A stretch of DNA of 64,000 nt from Bradyrhizobium ottawaense (GTDB lineage Bacteria > Pseudomonadota > Alphaproteobacteria > Rhizobiales > Xanthobacteraceae): the NCBI RefSeq assembly GCF_900099825.1, contig NZ_LT629693.1, positions 7,637,001 through 7,701,000 of the forward strand, read 5' to 3'. The position numbers and the translations under genes were made by a program. Numbering within the stretch: the first letter of the stretch is position 1; every line of letters starts with the position of its first letter. The notes beneath the pieces are model-generated. The model ran no database searches, was not told where the DNA came from, and saw only the letters and a list, made by a program, of their open reading frames with translations. Below are positions 46,431 to 59,446 of this stretch, piece after piece.

Positions 46431-47420
46431 ATGAGGCGACGCGAAGTCATCCTCTTGCTCACGGGCACGATCCTTGCCAGTTCGACCGTTGTGCGCGCGC
46501 AGCAGCTCGGGCGGCCACGCCGGATCGGGGTCGTCATGCTGTACCCGGAGAAAGATCCGCAAGGGCAACTTCGTTCGACTGCCTTCCAGCAACAGCTTGA
46601 GAAATTAGGCTGGACGGTCGGCGGAAATCTCCAGATCAATTTCAAGTGGGGCACGGGCGATGCCAATTGGGTGCAGTCTGCAACCGAAGATGTCCTAAAC
46701 GGGAAGCCGGATGTATTGCTGGCAAATGGCGATCCGGCGATCAAGGCGGCACAAAGGGCGACCCGTACAGTTCCGGTCATATTCATCGGCAGCGGTGATC
46801 CGGTGGGCGATGGTTTGATTCAAAGCCTCGCCCACCCGGGCGGCAACCTGACTGGTTTTGCTGTGATGGAGCCAAGTCTGGGCGCAAAGCTGCTTGGAAT
46901 ACTGAAGCAGGTCGCGCCGCACGTCACCCGCGTTGCCACCCTAGTGAATCCGGACAATGCCACCCACAAGCGAATTACTGCCCTGCTGGAGGCCGCCGCC
47001 CCGAACTTTGGCGTCGAAATCGTCTCGGCGCCTGGCCGTGAAACTGCCGAGATTGAAACCGCGATGAGCCAATGGGGGCAGGGATTGGGCTATGGTGTTA
47101 TCGTGCCGTCGGACCCCGCGACCAATTCCCGCCGTGGACTTGTCGTTGAGCTGGCAGCGCGCTATCGGCTGCCGACCATTTACTCGCTGCGGAGCGCCGT
47201 CGTCGATGGTGGCCTGATGTCCTATGGCGTCGATATCATCGAACTGTTTCGCCAAGCCGCAATTTATGCCGATCGCATCGTCAAAGGTGAAAAGCCTGCC
47301 GAATTGCCAGTGCAACTGCCTGCGAAATTTGAGTTGGTCGCGAACTTGAAAACCGCCAAGGCACAAGGCTTCGATATACCACCCTCGCTGCTGTCAACCG
47401 CCGACGAAGTGATCGAATAA
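46431..47420 (+). CDS. ABC transporter substrate-binding protein (TrpX/YtrF-like), copy 1
   Basis: Exported binding protein of 329 residues from the ATG at 46431 (MRRREVILLLTGTI), with an RR-type leader cut near VRAQQ. The PF04392 pattern is clear: VPVIFIGSGDPVGDGLIQSL.HPGGNLTG, ELFRQAAIYADRIVKGEKPAELPVQ and PPSLLSTADEVIE. No permease or ATPase gene stands nearby, so it is an orphan. Proteins of this family bind amino acids or other small ligands. The second copy at 47837 is similar (about 40% by eye). Confidence 0.9.
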   Translation: MRRREVILLLTGTILASSTVVRAQQLGRPRRIGVVMLYPEKDPQGQLRSTAFQQQLEKLGWTVGGNLQINFKWGTGDANWVQSATEDVLNGKPDVLLANGDPAIKAAQRATRTVPVIFIGSGDPVGDGLIQSLAHPGGNLTGFAVMEPSLGAKLLGILKQVAPHVTRVATLVNPDNATHKRITALLEAAAPNFGVEIVSAPGRETAEIETAMSQWGQGLGYGVIVPSDPATNSRRGLVVELAARYRLPTIYSLRSAVVDGGLMSYGVDIIELFRQAAIYADRIVKGEKPAELPVQLPAKFELVANLKTAKAQGFDIPPSLLSTADEVIE

Positions 47421-47466
47421 CTTGCGATATGTCGATGGGTTTCGCTGCGCTCAACCCACCCTACGC
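47421..47466. repeat. half copy of GTAGGGT-type repeat
   Basis: GATGGGTTTCGCTGCGCTCA followed by ACCCACCCTACGCGGGCT, the right half of the repeat, joins directly to the copied ATPase end at GGGCT, which both sequences share. This marks a recombination joint with micro-homology. Confidence 0.6.
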
Positions 47467-47568
47467 GGGCTGGAAGCCGTGACGGTGAGGGAGACTGATC
47501 ACTACAAGGTCATGCGCGAGTTTTGCGAGGATCCGGACGGGTTCGTGCAGGCGGCGATCGAGGGGTAG
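47467..47568 (+). pseudogene. 3'-end copy of the AAA ATPase gene
   Basis: These bases repeat 46097-46198 with about 90% identity. They encode GLEAVTVRETDHYKVMREF and on to FVQAAIEG, then TAG, i.e. the last ~33 residues of the ATPase at 45416, without any upstream part. The similarity goes on past the stop into the repeat. It is a gene fragment left by duplication. Confidence 0.85.
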
Positions 47569-47573
47569 GGCTG

Positions 47574-47649
47574 TAGGGTGGGTTGAGCAAAGCGAAACCC
47601 ACCAACACAGGGCGATGGGTTTCGCTGCGCTCAACCTATCCTACGCGGG
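47574..47649. repeat. GTAGGGT-type palindromic repeat, copy 2
   Basis: GTAGGGTGGGTTGAGCAAAG with AAACCCACC, and in inverted form GGGTTTCGCTGCGCTCAACC with TATCCTAC, form a long stem around a short centre. Past it, up to 47836, there is no gene; a stretch TTACCTGCTTGACCCGGTCG (47690s) recurs in changed form at 46319. Confidence 0.7.
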
Positions 47650-47836
47650 CTTCAGCTTTCAGTGGCATAGTGGACATGGCCAGACTCGTTACCTGCTTGA
47701 CCCGGTCGCGAATGACCCCGAACGGACATCGCGCCTGATTGGTTCTGGGGCCAGCAGCGCGCCATTTCTCACTCGCCGTTCGGTCGCAAAGTGCTAGTCT
47801 TGGGCATTGCACAAGGTATGTTCTCGGCGGGGTCAA

Positions 47837-48826
47837 ATGCGACGACGCGAGTTCATCACACTGGTTGGCGGCGCCGCGGCTTCGTGGCCGTTCGGGACCG
47901 AAGCACAGCAGTCCGATCGGGTAAAGCGCGTTGGTGTGCTTTTCGCCCGCGCACAGAATGATGGTCAAGTCCATGCTCAAGTCTACGAGCAAGAGATGCA
48001 GAAGCTGGGTTGGTCTAAGGATCACAATGTCCGCTTTGACTACCGCTGGGCGGCCGGAGACCCTGAACGCATATCAACATTCGCGAAAGAGGTGGTGGAC
48101 GCGCGGCCCGACGTGATTGTTGGTCACACAACCGCGGCGGTTGCGGCTCTGCTGCGCGAAACGCGCACCATTCCGATTGTGTTCATAGGGGTCACCGATC
48201 CGATTGGCAGCGGCTTCGTAACCAGCCTCTCACGGCCCGGTGGGAACCTCACGGGTTTCGTCGACTTGGAGCCTTCACTCGGAAGTAAGTGGGTGGAATT
48301 GCTGAAACAGATGGTACCCAACCTCACGCGCCTCGGTTGCATATTCAATCCAGCGACGGCAGTAGGCGGGGGATCGTATTACATGAGTTCAGTGGAGTCG
48401 GCTGCCTCGTCGTTGGGAGTCCAAGCCGTTGCAACGCCCGCTCACAATGCTGAGGAGATAGAACGAGTCCTCACCTCCCTCGCGGGGGATCCCGCTGCGG
48501 GCCTCGTTGTAATGCCAGACATCTTTAATGGGGTTCATCGAACTCTGATTATTTCGACCGCCAATCATCTACGGGTACCCGCGGTCTACGCATTCCGGTT
48601 CTTCGCCACCGGCGGCGGACTGGCGTCGTACGGGATCGACCTCACAGACCTTTTTAGGCGGGGAGCCGTATACACCGACCGTGTGCTTCGCGGCGCGCTG
48701 GCAGCCGACCTTCCGGTTCAGTTACCCACCAAATTCGAGTTGGTCATCAACCTCAAAACCGCCAAGGAGTTGGGCCTCGAAGTTCCTCCCTCGCTAGTCG
48801 CCCGCGCCGACGAGGTGATAGAATAG
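47837..48826 (+). CDS. ABC transporter substrate-binding protein (TrpX/YtrF-like), copy 2
   Basis: Exported binding protein of 329 residues from the ATG at 47837 (MRRREFITLVGGAAASWPF), a Tat-type leader cut near TEAQQ. It has the same PF04392 layout as its neighbour: IPIVFIGVTDPIGSGFVTSL, RPGGNLTGFVDLEPSLGSKW and PPSLVARADEVIE. Equal length (329) and collinear motifs show common descent, but divergence is far larger than that of the flanking repeats. No permease or ATPase partner is present. Confidence 0.9.
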   Translation: MRRREFITLVGGAAASWPFGTEAQQSDRVKRVGVLFARAQNDGQVHAQVYEQEMQKLGWSKDHNVRFDYRWAAGDPERISTFAKEVVDARPDVIVGHTTAAVAALLRETRTIPIVFIGVTDPIGSGFVTSLSRPGGNLTGFVDLEPSLGSKWVELLKQMVPNLTRLGCIFNPATAVGGGSYYMSSVESAASSLGVQAVATPAHNAEEIERVLTSLAGDPAAGLVVMPDIFNGVHRTLIISTANHLRVPAVYAFRFFATGGGLASYGIDLTDLFRRGAVYTDRVLRGALAADLPVQLPTKFELVINLKTAKELGLEVPPSLVARADEVIE

Positions 48827-48836
48827 CAAAGAGGCG

Positions 48837-50282
48837 ACGTCCGTTGCTGATGCTGTGGACGGCTCCTCCACCGGCACGAGAGTGCCACGGATGTGGGGGC
48901 TGTTAAGGCTCCCACGATTCAGAGGAGCGAGCCATGCAGACGGTTACGACAATCGGTTTAGACATCGCCAAGTCGGTTTTCCAGGTTCACGGCGTTGACG
49001 CTGGCGGCCAAGTAATTGTTCGCCAGCAATTGAAGCGTCGCTATGTCTTGACGTTCTTCCGGAAGCTGTCGCCGTGTCTGGTCGGTATTGAAGCCTGCGG
49101 CTCGGCGCACCATTGGTCACGCGAACTCCAGGCACTTGGTCACACCGTCCGGCTAATGCCGCCGGCCTACGTGAAACCCTACGTCAAGCGGCAGAAGAAT
49201 GACGCGACTGACGCAGAGGCTATTTGTGAGGCAGTCACCAGGGCCAACATGCGGTTCGTGCCGACCAAGACTCCCGAGCAGCAAAGCGGCTTGGTATTGC
49301 ACCGCACGCGTCATCTGTTCATCCGTCAGCAGACCTCCGTAATCAATGCGATCCGGGCTCATCTTGCCGAGTACGGGATAGTTGCGCCGGTCGGGCGTCA
49401 AGGTGTCGTAGAACTGCTCACTGTCGTCGCCGATCCGAACGACAGAAGGGTTCCGGAGATCGCTCGTGCGTGTCTTGCGGCACTCGGGGCTCAACTGCGC
49501 AGGATGAAGGAGCAGATCCTGGAGTTCGACCGGTTGATCAGGGCATGGCATCGGTCCAACGAAATGAGCATGCGGCTTGAAGAAGCCCCCGGCGTCGGTC
49601 CAGTGCTGGCCACTGCTTTGGTCGCTGCCGTTGCTGATCCAAAGTCCTTCCGATCAGGGCGCAACTTCTCGGCCTGGATAGGTATGGTACCGAAACAGCA
49701 CTCCAGTGGAGGCAAGAACAGGCTCGGCAATATAAGCAAGCAAGATGACCGCTATTTGCGCGGCCTGTTTGTGGCCGGCGCGCTTTCTGTCATCCGTTAC
49801 GCCAAGATCTACGGCGCCAAACACCGGCCCTGGCTCACGGCCTTGCTGGCCAGGCGGCCGACCAAGGTTGCGGCTATCGCGCTCGCCAACAAGATCGCGC
49901 GGATGGTCTGGGTCATGATGGCCAGGGGCGAGCGATACAACGAACCCGTCGCGCTTGCGCGATGAACGAGATCGCGCCGGGCAACTGGCGTGATGTGAAG
50001 GTTGGGAGGGCGAACAGCACGTAATGCAGAGCCGGTCGATCCGGCGATCAGGACAACCCACATGTGCCAAGGCATTCTTGAATGCGAGTTGTTGGTCGGG
50101 ACCTGATCCGCGGAGGGCATTATGGCCAGCGGTCATGTGAACCGCGTCTAAAGGCCGAACACATGGCTGCACCGACCAATGCTGCAAAACGTGAAAAATC
50201 TCTTGCCAACACGGAGCCGTCCACACATGGCACATCGCGTCATTTTGCGGCGGTGCAAAATCTGTTCGCTGCCGGGGCATAA
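48837..50282 (+). mobile_element. IS110-family element, copy B (limits approximate)
   Basis: The transposase gene at 48934-49965 is preceded by ~100 bases with CCGGCACGAGAGTGCC dyad and followed by ~320 bases without a gene but of the same style as known IS110/IS1111 tails. No duplication or clear terminal repeats were found, as expected for the family, so both ends are estimates. Confidence 0.45.
48934..49965 (+). CDS. IS110-family transposase, copy B
   Basis: DEDD-type transposase of 343 residues, only distantly related to copy A. Catalytic residues lie in TIGLDIAKSVFQVHG, GIEACGSAHHW and KNDATDAEAICEA; the C-terminal part has PGVGPVLATALVAAVADP and PKQHSSGGKNRLGNISKQ with the serine. AGAGGAGCGAGCC precedes the ATG. 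Frame intact. It is the last gene of the accessory islet before uvrA. Confidence 0.93.
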   Translation: MQTVTTIGLDIAKSVFQVHGVDAGGQVIVRQQLKRRYVLTFFRKLSPCLVGIEACGSAHHWSRELQALGHTVRLMPPAYVKPYVKRQKNDATDAEAICEAVTRANMRFVPTKTPEQQSGLVLHRTRHLFIRQQTSVINAIRAHLAEYGIVAPVGRQGVVELLTVVADPNDRRVPEIARACLAALGAQLRRMKEQILEFDRLIRAWHRSNEMSMRLEEAPGVGPVLATALVAAVADPKSFRSGRNFSAWIGMVPKQHSSGGKNRLGNISKQDDRYLRGLFVAGALSVIRYAKIYGAKHRPWLTALLARRPTKVAAIALANKIARMVWVMMARGERYNEPVALAR

Positions 50283-50349
50283 CGGACATTGCCCGCAGCA
50301 ATCGCGATCGACTCATGAGTACGCGCCGTAAATCAGTGCAGCTACGATC
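49966..50349. other. non-coding space between IS110 copy B and uvrA
   Basis: The first ~315 bases are probably the 3' part of the IS110 element; a 66-codon frame at 50082 shows no family look. The final ~65 bases before the uvrA stop hold no clear terminator hairpin. Confidence 0.45.
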
Positions 50350-53334
<2,985 letters not shown>

Positions 53335-53413
53335 AGCGGCATTTCCACGCGCGTGAGACGCACGACGTTGGGCACACCGCCGGGTGGTCCGGGGCGCCGA
53401 TGAGTTAAAGCTG

Positions 53414-53428
53414 GAACGTAGGAAGAAC
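53414..53428 (-). promoter_or_regulatory. LexA box of uvrA
   Basis: GAAC-N7-GAAC (GAACGTAGGAAGAAC) is an exact match to the direct-repeat SOS box of alphaproteobacteria, 80 bases before the uvrA start. Its partner before ssb at 55621 has the same form. Binding is inferred. Confidence 0.8.
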
Positions 53429-53541
53429 GGCGGACGATTTCCAGTGCCGGCGGCGAACCATCAACGGATTGTTTGCGTCTTCTTCCGTTTGGCAGCAGCG
53501 GTCAGCAGTTCCCGCTCAACCAAAGTTCCGCCAACAAACAA

Positions 53542-53566
53542 AAAGGCCGGCGCGAGGCCGGCCTTT
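53542..53566 (-). terminator. terminator of outer-membrane barrel gene 1
   Basis: AAAGGCCGGC and GCCGGCCTTT form a perfect 10-bp stem with a 5-base loop; on the minus strand TTTTTG follows. It stands 25 bases beyond the stop of the gene at 53592. The same hairpin is found behind the sister gene at 54514. Confidence 0.85.
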
Positions 53567-53591
53567 AGTTGCTCGAGGGAGGAAGCGAAGC

Positions 53592-54356
53592 TCAGTATTT
53601 CGCGATCACCGGGCCGCCCCAGCGGTAGTTCACGCGGACCGTCGCCATGTCGACGTCCTGGCGAATGTTGTCGGCGCGCGAGACCGCAATGGCGGTTGCC
53701 GGGAACGTAATATTGGGGGTGCCCATGAACAGGTGGTCGTATTCGACGGCGACGGACCAGTTCGGTGCAAAGCCGACTTCGATGCCGGCGCCCACGGTGC
53801 CGCCCCATCGGGTATCGGTCGCCGTATTGAACACGACGCCGGTCGCGGTAAAGGCATTGCTGTACTTGGTGTCGGTGACGGCGGCGCCGCCCTTCACGTA
53901 GAGCAGGATGTTGCTCCAGGCGTAACCGACCTGGCCGGTGAAGAGGCCGATGGCATCGATCTTGGTCTGGTTGTTGAACGGAATGATCGCGGTCGCACTC
54001 GCGCTCGATCCCTTCAGGTCGGCCCAATCGCCCTGCGCTTCGACGCCGAACACCCAGTTGGCCGACTGCCAACGGTAGCCGAACTGACCGCCGACAAGTC
54101 CACCGGTGGCGTCGTGGCAGCCCTCGCGGGGGGTATTCGCAAGCGCGACGCCATTGTCGGCAGTCTTGTTCCAGCAGTTGTGGCTCGATCCGCCGCCGCC
54201 ATTGAGACCGATATAGAAGCCGCTCCAGTCATAGACCGCTGCGATCATCGGCGCCGGTGCCTTGGTGTACGGGCGGGCCGCGAGATCGGCCGCCGACGCC
54301 GGAGACGTCAAGCTCAACGCGCCGAGACCTGCGACGGTAAGCAGAAATTTCTTCAT
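53592..54356 (-). CDS. outer-membrane beta-barrel protein (Omp25/31 type), copy 1
   Basis: Small outer-membrane barrel of 254 residues. Signal peptide MKKFLLTVAGLGALSL..ASA is followed by ADLAARPYTKAP, the usual mature start of Bradyrhizobium barrels, then DWSGFYIGLNGGGGSS, repeated amphipathic strands and the terminal VNYRWGGPVIAKY; the barrel ends in an aromatic residue as needed for BAM assembly. A Cys pair (HNCWNK, REGCHD) may form a disulfide in the first loop. It is a tandem paralogue of 54565. Confidence 0.9.
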   Translation of the reverse strand: MKKFLLTVAGLGALSLTSPASAADLAARPYTKAPAPMIAAVYDWSGFYIGLNGGGGSSHNCWNKTADNGVALANTPREGCHDATGGLVGGQFGYRWQSANWVFGVEAQGDWADLKGSSASATAIIPFNNQTKIDAIGLFTGQVGYAWSNILLYVKGGAAVTDTKYSNAFTATGVVFNTATDTRWGGTVGAGIEVGFAPNWSVAVEYDHLFMGTPNITFPATAIAVSRADNIRQDVDMATVRVNYRWGGPVIAKY

Positions 54357-54513
54357 CTCGTACCCCTTGGGAATCTGTTCTGGAGACCTGCGATTGTTCC
54401 CAAACTACCCAAGCGAGCAACCGGTGGCTGTTACATCCATGCCACAGTTTGACACAATGTCGCACCCTTCGGTTTCGCCATGCGAAAGCAAGCCAGCAAA
54501 ATCAAGCAAACAA

Positions 54514-54538
54514 AAAGGCCGGCGCGAGGCCGGCCTTT
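54514..54538 (-). terminator. terminator of outer-membrane barrel gene 2
   Basis: AAAGGCCGGC-GCGAG-GCCGGCCTTT, the same hairpin as at 53542, 26 bases beyond the stop of the gene at 54565; TTTTTG follows on the minus strand. The hairpin was duplicated with the gene. Confidence 0.85.
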
Positions 54539-54564
54539 CGGTGTCCTGTTTGACGCCGTTTCTA

Positions 54565-55326
54565 TCAGTACTTGGCGATGACCGGGCCACCCCAGCGGTA
54601 GTTGACGCGGACGGTGACGAGGTCGGCGTCCTGCTTGATGCTGTCGGTGCGGGTGTTCAGGCCGGCGACCGGGAAGACGCTGGTGAAGGTGTTGCCCTTC
54701 GTGCCCATGAACAGATGGTCGTATTCGACGGCTGCCGACCAGTTCGGCGCAAAGCCGAATTCGACACCCGCGCCGACCGCGCCGCCCCAACGGGTTTCGG
54801 TGGTGCGATCGATGACGACGTTGGTTCCAGTCAACAGGCCTTCGTAACGGTTGTCGGTGACCGCGGCGCCGCCCTTCACATAGAGCAGGGCGTTATTCCA
54901 GGCGTAGCCGATCTGGCCGGTGAACAGGCCGAAGGCATCGATCTTGGTGCGGTCCGTCGACAGGCCGAGCGTGGCGAGGCTGGCATTGCTGCCGCGGAAG
55001 TCAGCCCAGTTGCCCTGCGCTTCCAGACCGAACACCCAGTTGCCGGCCTGCCAGCGGTAGCCGAGCTGACCGCCCGCGGTGCCGCCGGTCGCGTCGTGGC
55101 AACCTTCCGCAGCCGCAGGAACGGCGACGCCGGCAACAGCGGTGTTGTTGTAGCAGTTGCGGCTCGAACCCCAACCACCGTTGGCGCCGATGTAGAAGCC
55201 GCTCCAGTCGTAGACGGCGGCGATCATCGCGGGTGCCTTGGTGTAGGGACGCGCAGCGAGATCGGCAGCAGCGGCAGGCGCCGCGAAGGCAACGAGGGCA
55301 ACCGTGCCCAGCAGAAACTTCTTCAT
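54565..55326 (-). CDS. outer-membrane beta-barrel protein (Omp25/31 type), copy 2
   Basis: Outer-membrane barrel of 253 residues from the ATG at 55326 (MKKFLLGTVALVAFAAPAAA), preceded by GGAGATACGACC; the frame to 55407 is an unlikely extension. The mature start ADLAARPYTKAP and end RVNYRWGGPVIAKY equal those of copy 1; loops differ. Cys residues in RNCYNN and AEGCHD match those of copy 1. It is first in order on the minus strand and has a dyad at 55447 in its leader region. Confidence 0.9.
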   Translation of the reverse strand: MKKFLLGTVALVAFAAPAAAADLAARPYTKAPAMIAAVYDWSGFYIGANGGWGSSRNCYNNTAVAGVAVPAAAEGCHDATGGTAGGQLGYRWQAGNWVFGLEAQGNWADFRGSNASLATLGLSTDRTKIDAFGLFTGQIGYAWNNALLYVKGGAAVTDNRYEGLLTGTNVVIDRTTETRWGGAVGAGVEFGFAPNWSAAVEYDHLFMGTKGNTFTSVFPVAGLNTRTDSIKQDADLVTVRVNYRWGGPVIAKY

Positions 55327-55446
55327 GGTCGTATCTCCAGCTCTTGACCGCTTCTCGTTGGTCCCGAAGCGTTTTGTGATGACGCGGGCGCCGCATCGTT
55401 GGAACAACCTATACGCCGGATCGATCGAAAAAGCCGTCGCCGAAAT

Positions 55447-55471
55447 GCCACACTCGTGGAAGAAGTGTGGC
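55447..55471 (-). promoter_or_regulatory. dyad GCCACACT-N9-AGTGTGGC, candidate operator
   Basis: A perfect 8-bp inverted repeat with a 9-base spacer lies 121 bases before barrel gene 2. A related half (CTGTGGCATGG on the minus strand, near 54450) lies before barrel gene 1, so both may answer to one regulator. Function is inferred from symmetry and place. Confidence 0.45.
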
Positions 55472-55620
55472 GCTGCAAGTTAATGATTTGTTTACGACAT
55501 TCCGCCGGCTCCGTGGAGAATCGGGTTCGCAAAAGGTGATTTGCGTCTGTCCCGCATCGCGCTGTCACCTGCCGTCCGGGCTGCCGCAAAAGGCGAACTC
55601 TGACGATGACAGGTTGCGTG

Positions 55621-55635
55621 GAACAAAACTGGAAC
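55621..55635 (+). promoter_or_regulatory. LexA box of ssb
   Basis: GAACAAAACTGGAAC fits GAAC-N7-GAAC exactly, 204 bases before ssb. The distance suggests a promoter well upstream of the gene, with a long leader. Divergent uvrA-ssb control by LexA is well known in enterobacteria; here the genes are separated by the barrel pair, but each keeps its own box. Confidence 0.75.
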
Positions 55636-55838
55636 ATTGGCTTCGGGCATGCTATATGTGGATAACCGGGGGATTGCTGAGGGATCGCTAAGTCGGCAGC
55701 GCCGGCGAGCGTATAGGGTCGCCTCGGATGGTCCCGTGGTTCGGCCTTTGGGCGGACAAGGCGACAGGTTGAAGCTGCAGGGGGCCGCGTGACGGCAGGC
55801 CCGGCGATTTTGCCAGTGATTTTGAGTGGAGAGCGGCG

Positions 55839-56339
55839 ATGGCAGGAAGCGTGAACAAGGTGATTCTGGTCGGAAATCTCGGCAAGGATCCGGAAATCCG
55901 GCGGACACAGGACGGGCGGCCGATCGCCAATCTGAGCATCGCGACCTCGGAGACCTGGCGCGACAAGGGCACCGGCGAGCGCAAGGAAAAGACCGAGTGG
56001 CATCGGGTGGTGATCTTCTCTGAGCCGCTCTGCAAGATCGTCGAGCAGTATCTGAAGAAGGGCGCCAAGGTGTACATCGAGGGCGCGCTGCAGACCCGCA
56101 AGTGGACCGATCAGGCAGGCGTCGAGAAGTACTCGACGGAAGTCGTGCTGCAGGGGTTCAACTCGACGCTGACGATGCTCGACGGCCGCAGCGGCGGCGG
56201 TGGCGGCAGCTTCGGCTCCGACGATTCCGGCGGTGACTTTGGTACCGAGCGCGCGGTCAGCTCGGCGCCCCGGCGTGCGGTCGCGGCCGGCGCCGGCGGG
56301 CGCAGCAACAGCGACATGGACGACGATATCCCGTTCTAG
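55839..56339 (+). CDS. ssb: single-stranded DNA-binding protein
   Basis: Homotetrameric SSB of 166 residues. The OB fold fills residues 1-112 ([41 protein letters not shown]), a Gly/Ser-rich linker follows, and the tail ends MDDDIPF, the acidic hook that recruits repair and replication partners. GGAGAGC precedes the ATG. Confidence 0.97.
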   Translation: MAGSVNKVILVGNLGKDPEIRRTQDGRPIANLSIATSETWRDKGTGERKEKTEWHRVVIFSEPLCKIVEQYLKKGAKVYIEGALQTRKWTDQAGVEKYSTEVVLQGFNSTLTMLDGRSGGGGGSFGSDDSGGDFGTERAVSSAPRRAVAAGAGGRSNSDMDDDIPF

Positions 56340-56620
56340 AACGAGCGCGCTCGAATAACGGCTGGCTCGCGGGAATTCTCTCGCGAGCACCGTCGCGTGC
56401 GCTGGCTGCGGCCGCCCGGGCGGATCATGCCGGCGGTGATTTTCGGCCATTTGAGGGCTCGTGGAAGTGCCGCCGGACGAGGCCTTTCCGGCTCCCAAAT
56501 TGGTCCGCCGGGAGCGCTCCGCACGGCCGGCCGCGGAACCGGGTAAGTCTATGAAAAAACGAAGAGAAAAACAGCGCGGCCAGGGCGGTGTGGGGTGGTT
56601 ATCCGGACCCCGATGCGCTA

Positions 56621-56626
56621 TATGAT
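56621..56626 (+). promoter_or_regulatory. candidate -10 element of gyrA
   Basis: TATGAT in CGCTATATGATTC lies 31 bases before the TTG at 56657. If used, transcripts start near 56633 and the alternative GTG start at 56588 could not be translated from them. No good -35 box is seen. Confidence 0.3.
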
Positions 56627-56656
56627 TCTAAGCTGAGAACTGACCGGATTCCCCCT

Positions 56657-59386
<2,730 letters not shown>

Positions 59387-59401
<15 letters not shown>

Positions 59402-59446
59402 GGGCGAAAGCTTCCCTATTCGCTATTCGCCACTCCCTATTCGCCG
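59387..59446. repeat. GCGAATGGCGAGTAGGG-type inverted repeat over the gyrA end
   Basis: GCGAATGGCGAGTAGG (59387-59402) carries the last codons and stop of gyrA; CCCTATTCGCTATTCGCCACTCCC up to CTATTCGCC (59415-59445; two parts) is its mirror form with an internal tandem CTATTCGC. It fills the 45-base space to the convergent kup stop and can form a stem, so it may end both transcripts. Confidence 0.6.

Larger units (their letters stand above)
55327..55838. other. divergent control region between barrel gene 2 and ssb
   Basis: No gene in 512 bases. It contains the 8-bp dyad at 55447-55471 on the barrel side and the LexA box at 55621-55635 on the ssb side; the ssb ribosome site GGAGAGCGGCG is at its end. 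Confidence 0.7.

Noticed and set aside
46431..48826. Simple tandem duplication of the substrate-binding gene
   Set aside because: The two proteins are only about 40% alike while the flanking copies are about 90% alike, so one event cannot explain both.
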